From the NCBI RefSeq assembly GCF_016741875.1, contig NZ_JAERRF010000049.1:1-37051 (forward strand): a stretch of DNA of 37,051 nucleotides. The letters run 5' to 3'. Shown piece after piece: positions 33,901 through 37,051 of this stretch (positions within the stretch are counted from its first letter, which is position 1; the number at the start of each line of letters is the position of its first letter). Made by a program: the position numbers and the translations under genes. A model generated the notes under the pieces. That model did no database searches and was not told the origin of the DNA. It saw only the letters and a program-made list of their open reading frames with translations. This DNA is from Streptomyces coffeae (GTDB lineage: Bacteria > Actinomycetota > Actinomycetes > Streptomycetales > Streptomycetaceae).

Positions 33901-36900
33901 AGGCCTCCAGGAGCAGGCGCTGCTGCGGGTCCATGGCCAGCGCCTCGCGCGGCGAGATGCCGAAGAACGCCGGGTCGAAGTCGCCGGCGCCGTGCAGGAA
34001 GCCGCCTTCACGGACGTAGCTCTTGCCGTCCGAGTCTGCGTCGGCGTCGTACAGCCCCGCCATGTCCCAGCCGCGGCCCTGGGGGAAGCCGGAGATGGCG
34101 TCCTCGCCCGCGGCGAGCAGGCGCCACAGCTCTTCGGGGGTGCGGACGCCGCCCGGGAAGCGGCAGCCCATGGAGATGATGACCACCGGGTCGTCCGCGC
34201 CGTCCCCGCCGGACGGACCGGAGGGAAGGGCAGGCGTCGTGGGGTGTGCGGTGTCGTCGTGGCCGCCGGTCAGCTCCCGGTGGAGGTACTGGGCGAGGGC
34301 CAGGGGCGTCGGGTAGTCGAAGACCAGGGTGGCGGGCAGGCGCAGTCCGGTGGCCGTGGTGAGCCGGTTGCGCAGTTCCACGGCCGTCAGCGAGTCGAAG
34401 CCGAAGTCGCTGAAGGCCCGGCTCGGTTCCACCGCCTCCGCCTCCGCATGTCCCAGGACCGCGGCCACATTCCGGCGTACGGCGTTCAGCACCAGCCGTT
34501 CACCGTCGGCGGCCGTGGCTCCGGCGAGCTGTGCGCGCAGCTGCGAGGATCCCGTGGCACGGGTGGTGTCGGCGGAGCGGCGGTGCGTGGACCGCACCAC
34601 GTCGCGCAGTATGTGGGCCACTTCGCCGCCTGGGGAGGCCTGTGCCGGGTCCAGCCGCAGCGGGACCACCACCGGGGTGTCCGCCGCGCAGGCGGTGTCG
34701 AACAGGGTCAGACCCTCTTCGGGGGCCAGCCCCCGTACACCGGACTGTTCGATGCGGCGCAGATCGGCCCGGTCCAGTCCGCCCGCCATGCCGTCGGCCA
34801 TATCCCACAGGCCCCAGGCAAGGGAGAGCCCAGGCAGACCGGCGGCGCGGCGGCGGCGTACGAGCGCGTCCAGGAACGCGTTGGCGGCGGCGTAGTTGGC
34901 CTGGCCGGCGGTGCCGAACGTGCCCGCGGCCGAGGAGAACAACACGAACGCCGACAGGTCCAGACCCTGCGTCAGTTCGTGGAGATTGACCGCGGCGGCC
35001 ACCTTCGGACGCAGGACGGCGTCGACGCGTTCCGGAGTGAGCGAGGCGATGACACCGTCATCGAGCACTCCGGCGGTGTGCACCACCGCGCGCAGCGGAC
35101 GATCCGCCGGAACGCACTCCAGCACGGCCGCCAGGGCCGCCCGGTCGGCCACGTCACAGGCCGCCCAGGTCACGGAGGCGCCGGCAGCCGACAGCTCCGA
35201 CTCCAGCTCGCGGGCGCCGTCGACGTCCGCGCCCCGCCGGCTCACCAGCAGCAGGTTCCGGAGGCCGAACGCCGTCACGAGATGGCGTGCGACCAGCTTG
35301 CCCAGGGTGCCGCCGGCGCCGGTCACCAGAACCGTGCCCCGCGCCTCCCAGGTCGCCGAGTGCTCCGGAGCCGCCTCGGTGGCGCGAACCCGGTCCAGGC
35401 GCGCGGCCAGCAGGGTTCCACCCCGGACCGCCACCTGGGGTTCGCCGCCGGCCGCGGCGGCGGACAGGAACGGGAGGTCGTCGACGGTCAGCGCACATGG
35501 CTCGGCGGGTTCGGGGCGCTCCTCGTCGGCTTCCAGGTCGACCAGGACGAAACGGCCGGGGTGCTCGCTCTGCGCGCTCCGCACCAGCCCCCATACGGCG
35601 GCTGCCACGAGGTCGGTGACGTCGTCGCCGTCCTCGGCCGCCACCGCACCGCGCGTGACGATCATCAGGCGCGAGTCGGCGAGCCGCTCCTCCGCCAGCC
35701 AGCCCTGGACCATAGCCAGGCCCCGGTGTACGGCGTGTCGCACCGCCTCGGCGTCCACGCCCGGCACGGACGGCAGCACGCAGGCGACCAGCGGCGGCAC
35801 GGCGGCACCGGCGTCGACCGCGGCGCGCAACACATCGAGGTCCTGGTGGTACGACGTCCGGTCGAGCACTCCCTCCGCCCACGCGTCCCGGGACGCCGAC
35901 CCGGCGCCGCCCAGCAGGACCGGCACGGATCCGGCATGCCGGGCCTGTGCCTCGGCACCGGGTACACGGCGCCACCCCAGGCGGAACAGCGACTGGTGGA
36001 GCACACCGCCCGCCGCGCTGATCTGCTCGGCGGAGACGGGCCGCGTCACGAGCGACCGCACGGTGGCCACGAGCCCGCCGGCCTGGTCCGTCAGTTCCAT
36101 CGACAGCGTCGAACCGTCGGCTCCGCCGAGACTCAGGCGCACGCGGAGCGCCGAGGCGCCCGTCGCGTACACCGACACGCCGCTCCAGGAGAAGGGCAGC
36201 CGAATGCCGACCGACGGATCCGGCAGAGCCGGCAGAGCCCACGGGTCCGCCGCGGCCCCCACCGCGTGCAGGGCCGCGTCCAGCAGAGCCGGGTGCACAC
36301 CGTAACGGCGCGACTGAGCTTCCGTCTCCTCCGGCAGCAGGACCTCGGCGAACACCTCGTCACCGCGCCGCCATACGGCCCGCAGGCCCTGGAAGACCGG
36401 TCCGTACCGCAGACCCGTGCCGGCGGCCCGCTCGTAGTACCCGTCCAGGGCCACGGCCTCGGCGCCGTGCGGCGGCCACACCAACTCCCCGGAGTCCGGG
36501 CGCGCCTCCTCCGGCGCGACCCGGCCCGTCGCGTGCCGGATCCACGGCTCGCGCTCGTCGTCCGGGCGCGAGTGCACGGTCAGCGCCCTGGAGCCCGAGT
36601 CGTCGGCGTCGGCGACCGCCACGCGTACCTGTACACCGCCCTGCTCCGGCAGCACGAGCGGCGCCTCGAGCGTCAGCTCCTCGAGCCGACCGCACCCGAC
36701 CCGGCCGCCGGCGTGCAGCGCTAGTTCCACGAACGCGGTCCCCGGCAACAGCACCGCCCCCATGACCTGGTGGTCGGCCAGCCAGCCGTGCGACGCCAGG
36801 GACAGCCGGCCGGTGAACAGGCAGCCGTCGGAGTCGGGCAGCGTCACGGCCGCACCGAGCAACGGGTGATCGGCCGCACCCAGACCCACCGAGGCGACAT

Positions 36901-37051
36901 CACCGGACGTCGGCGCCGCCTCCAGCCAGTAGCGGTCGCGCTGGAAGGCGTAGGTGGGCAGTTCCACCCGCCGGGGACGGGAAGGGGCGAGATAGGCGGC
37001 CCAGTCCACACTCCGGCCCTGGACGTAGATCCCGGCCAGCGCCTCCAACAA
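27944..37051 (-). CDS. Modular type I polyketide synthase, terminal modules with thioesterase (5' end outside window)
   Basis: 3,035 residues are visible, entering at the right edge inside an AT-DH linker. Domains in order: end of AT linker; DH (36.9-36.0 kb; HxxxGxxxxP as HQVMGAVLLP, HPALLDAALH); KR (36.0-34.7; TGAGGTLG, LDD); ACP (34.5-34.27; GFDSL); KS (34.18-32.9; TACSSS, EAHGTGT, NIGHTQAAAG); AT (32.6-31.7; GHSQG, YASH = methylmalonyl); DH (31.5-30.6; HAVAGVTLLP); KR (30.6-29.3; TGATGVLG, LDD, NYAAANAF); ACP (29.08-28.86; GITSL); TE (28.74-27.95; GRSSGG, LDTYLP, GDHFTM). B-type KRs plus active DHs predict two E double bonds, giving a 2-methyl-2,4-dienoyl end released by the TE, probably as a macrolactone. 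The acyl unit of the upstream module is not visible. The stop is at 27944-27946. Confidence 0.95.
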   Translation of the reverse strand: MLEALAGIYVQGRSVDWAAYLAPSRPRRVELPTYAFQRDRYWLEAAPTSGDVASVGLGAADHPLLGAAVTLPDSDGCLFTGRLSLASHGWLADHQVMGAVLLPGTAFVELALHAGGRVGCGRLEELTLEAPLVLPEQGGVQVRVAVADADDSGSRALTVHSRPDDEREPWIRHATGRVAPEEARPDSGELVWPPHGAEAVALDGYYERAAGTGLRYGPVFQGLRAVWRRGDEVFAEVLLPEETEAQSRRYGVHPALLDAALHAVGAAADPWALPALPDPSVGIRLPFSWSGVSVYATGASALRVRLSLGGADGSTLSMELTDQAGGLVATVRSLVTRPVSAEQISAAGGVLHQSLFRLGWRRVPGAEAQARHAGSVPVLLGGAGSASRDAWAEGVLDRTSYHQDLDVLRAAVDAGAAVPPLVACVLPSVPGVDAEAVRHAVHRGLAMVQGWLAEERLADSRLMIVTRGAVAAEDGDDVTDLVAAAVWGLVRSAQSEHPGRFVLVDLEADEERPEPAEPCALTVDDLPFLSAAAAGGEPQVAVRGGTLLAARLDRVRATEAAPEHSATWEARGTVLVTGAGGTLGKLVARHLVTAFGLRNLLLVSRRGADVDGARELESELSAAGASVTWAACDVADRAALAAVLECVPADRPLRAVVHTAGVLDDGVIASLTPERVDAVLRPKVAAAVNLHELTQGLDLSAFVLFSSAAGTFGTAGQANYAAANAFLDALVRRRRAAGLPGLSLAWGLWDMADGMAGGLDRADLRRIEQSGVRGLAPEEGLTLFDTACAADTPVVVPLRLDPAQASPGGEVAHILRDVVRSTHRRSADTTRATGSSQLRAQLAGATAADGERLVLNAVRRNVAAVLGHAEAEAVEPSRAFSDFGFDSLTAVELRNRLTTATGLRLPATLVFDYPTPLALAQYLHRELTGGHDDTAHPTTPALPSGPSGGDGADDPVVIISMGCRFPGGVRTPEELWRLLAAGEDAISGFPQGRGWDMAGLYDADADSDGKSYVREGGFLHGAGDFDPAFFGISPREALAMDPQQRLLLEASWETFERAGIDPATLRGSTTGVFAGLMYHDYGSQLQSIPEGAEGYLATGGSGSIASGRIAYTFGLEGPAVTIDTACSSSLVALHLAAQSLRQGECSLALAGGVTVMSTPATFVEFSRQRGLATNGRCKPFAAAADGTGWGEGVGLLLLERLSDAERNGHQVLAVVRGSAVNQDGASNGLTAPNGPSQQRVIRAALANAQVPAAEVDVVEAHGTGTTLGDPIEAQALLATYGRDRPDNRPLWLGSIKSNIGHTQAAAGVAGIIKMVLAMRNGLLPRTLHVDEPTPHVDWSAGAVELLTEPTPWPEAGRPRRAGVSSFGLSGTNAHIILEEAPVPAPEEGPSTQGVPPVVVPWVVSGKSAAALRAQAAKLAAHAPELSPVDVGFSLATTRSMFDHRAVALGGPADGLEALAEGREAAGVVRGSAGGSDGRVVFVFPGQGSQWVGMAAELLSSSPVFAERIGECAAALAPFVGWSLTDILRDADNEAWLEQVDVVQPVLWAVMVSLAEVWRSYGVEPAAVIGHSQGEIAAACVAGALSLQDAAKVVALRSKAIRALSGRGGMVSVSLGVEAVRERLTSWDGRLAIAAVNGPAMVVVSGDADALDELLTRCEADGVRARRIAVDYASHCAHVEEIEEALLRDLAGIAPRAGSVPFYSTVTAEVLDTTALDAGYWYGNLRRTVRFAETVRALLDDGFRLFVESSAHPVLTMGIEQTAETHINTPVTAVGSLRRNEGGLLRFLTSAAEAFVGGASVDWAGVFAGTGATRVDLPTYAFQHQCYWLESEPATPSDVTSAGLSSADHALLGAAVTLPASDGALLTGRLSLRTHPWLAEHAVAGVTLLPGTAFVELALRAGDTVGCDRVEELTLEAPLVLPEDGAVSVQVSVGGPDESGRRSLSVYSQADGGPWTRHAVGALADGGGSAAWAEAGEVWPPADAEAVDVEGLYERFARNGFGYGPAFQGLRAVWRRGDEVFAEVRLPEEQWSEARHLGVHPALLDAALHAMAFGGFVRLPGSVAPDGDTGRVRLPFAWNGVSLHAQGASALRIRLAPAGPDAVAVTAVDESGRSVLSVDSLVTRAISREQLSRAHGTFHESLFRLDWTSVAVAAGSGASGRWAVLGDDGTSLPTALKSAGVAGAQAERYADLSALTGSVAAGGSLPDLVFVPFASSFDAGVPGELSADRVRAAAHRALRLAQAWQSEERFAGSRLVFVTHGAVAVRSGERVPDPACAAVWGLVRAAQSENPDRFVLLDLDDQEASFVVLPQLLAGAEPQLAVRAGRAFAPRLARVRAERAADGSGPDAADEGTSASPVWTPEGTVLITGATGVLGSLVARHLVAEHGVRHLLLTSRSGRAATGAAELADELTALGASVRLAACDAADRSALAELLATVPAEHPLTGVVHVAGALDDGVLGSLTPERVDTVLRPKSDAAVNLHELTRELPLTAFVLFSSAAGVFGAAGQANYAAANAFLDALAQHRRAAGLPAASLAWGLWVERSAMTGHMDDSDVQRLNRSGVAALTSAEGLALFDLAVARTAVAGDAGADADPLLVPMRLDLAALQAQAASVGTPALLRGLVRVPARRAADPASGGGAGEPGQMPLGQRLAGLTATEQLRTLTELVRTHTATVLGHDSVDPVEEGHAFLELGITSLTAVEIRNRLNHVTGLTLPATLLFDHTTPAALAGHLRTQVVPGAVPEPEAPAAGTGAARQPATPAAGGGSTIESLYRQACADGEYVAGTQLLMAAARLRPSFSTATELTSPPKLVRLSKGSTAPGLVCFPSLVAISGAREYARFAAGFRGRRDVTVLPEPGFGKDELLPASVDAVVEMQAEAVLRTVGRDPFVVVGRSSGGWIAQAVAGLLEERGSAPSAVVMLDTYLPRSEALPWIQTNLSGKMFDREKMFGVVDEGRLTAMGGYLRLFSDWGPAPIGAPILAVKAEETFTGSEQTTDEEAAWGPRVTRIEVPGDHFTMMEDHAGGTAGAVLDWLAENV

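Noticed and set aside
32723..36724. 1,333-codon open frame on the plus strand
   Set aside because: Same reason; produced by the GC-rich third positions of the PKS gene.

Overview
The window is high-GC actinomycete DNA, almost certainly Streptomyces or a close relative. The evidence is strong third-position GC, GTG starts, a complete cvnABCD conservon, Acr3/ArsR/ArsN1 arsenic genes of actinobacterial type, and a modular type I PKS ending in a thioesterase. No rRNA, tRNA or CRISPR array was seen.

Layout. (1) 1-3727 is an arsenic-resistance locus: the 3' end of an Acr3 arsenite permease, an MFS exporter, a convergent arsR-arsN1 pair with a 4-base start/stop overlap, and a divergent flavoprotein gene that survives only as its first ~50 codons. 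Three copies of TTGAC-N5-TCGAA lie in the divergent promoter region and are probable ArsR operators. The flavoprotein fragment meets, tail to tail, a probably truncated gene for a small exported protein. (2) 4190-10941 is a cvnA-B-C-D conservon (sensor kinase, roadblock protein, DUF742 protein, small GTPase) between two decayed IS1380-family transposases in the same orientation. (3) 11.4-18.5 kb holds a secreted two-part protein with a beta-trefoil-like region, a decayed tyrosine-recombinase pair resembling the TnpA/TnpB integrases of Tn554-like elements, a cytochrome P450 with a divergent MarR regulator, and two SAM methyltransferases (one frameshifted). (4) 18.2-26.8 kb is a graveyard of insertion-sequence pieces (IS4-type, NF041680-type, IS5, IS256 and integrase-core families). 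Several intact passengers are stranded in it: a tautomerase-like protein, a PEBP/SRPBCC chimera, an NAD(P)-binding protein plus darcynin operon with a divergent LysR regulator, and a P-loop kinase. (5) 26.9-37.05 kb is the downstream end of a PKS cluster read leftwards: the last one and a half modules of the assembly line, a thioesterase, then a methyltransferase, closed by a 13-bp terminator hairpin.

How it fits together. The visible PKS part is [AT end]-DH-KR-ACP / KS-AT-DH-KR-ACP-TE. The complete AT has methylmalonyl motifs (GHSQG, YASH). Both KRs carry the B-type LDD motif and both DHs keep their catalytic residues, so the released acyl chain should end as a 2-methyl-2,4-dienoate, probably cyclised by the TE. 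The final ACP (GITSL instead of GxDSL) and the TE (GRSSG instead of GHSxG) have unusual active-site surroundings. The methyltransferase is probably a tailoring enzyme. The cluster stops at its terminator, where the IS-rich accessory DNA begins.

Many genes in 9-26 kb show one-base frameshifts. In mobile elements these fit decay. In the methyltransferase at 17.5 kb they could equally be sequencing errors in homopolymers. No clearly new defence or mobile system was found; the best candidates for new biology are the secreted beta-trefoil protein and the unusual terminal PKS module.
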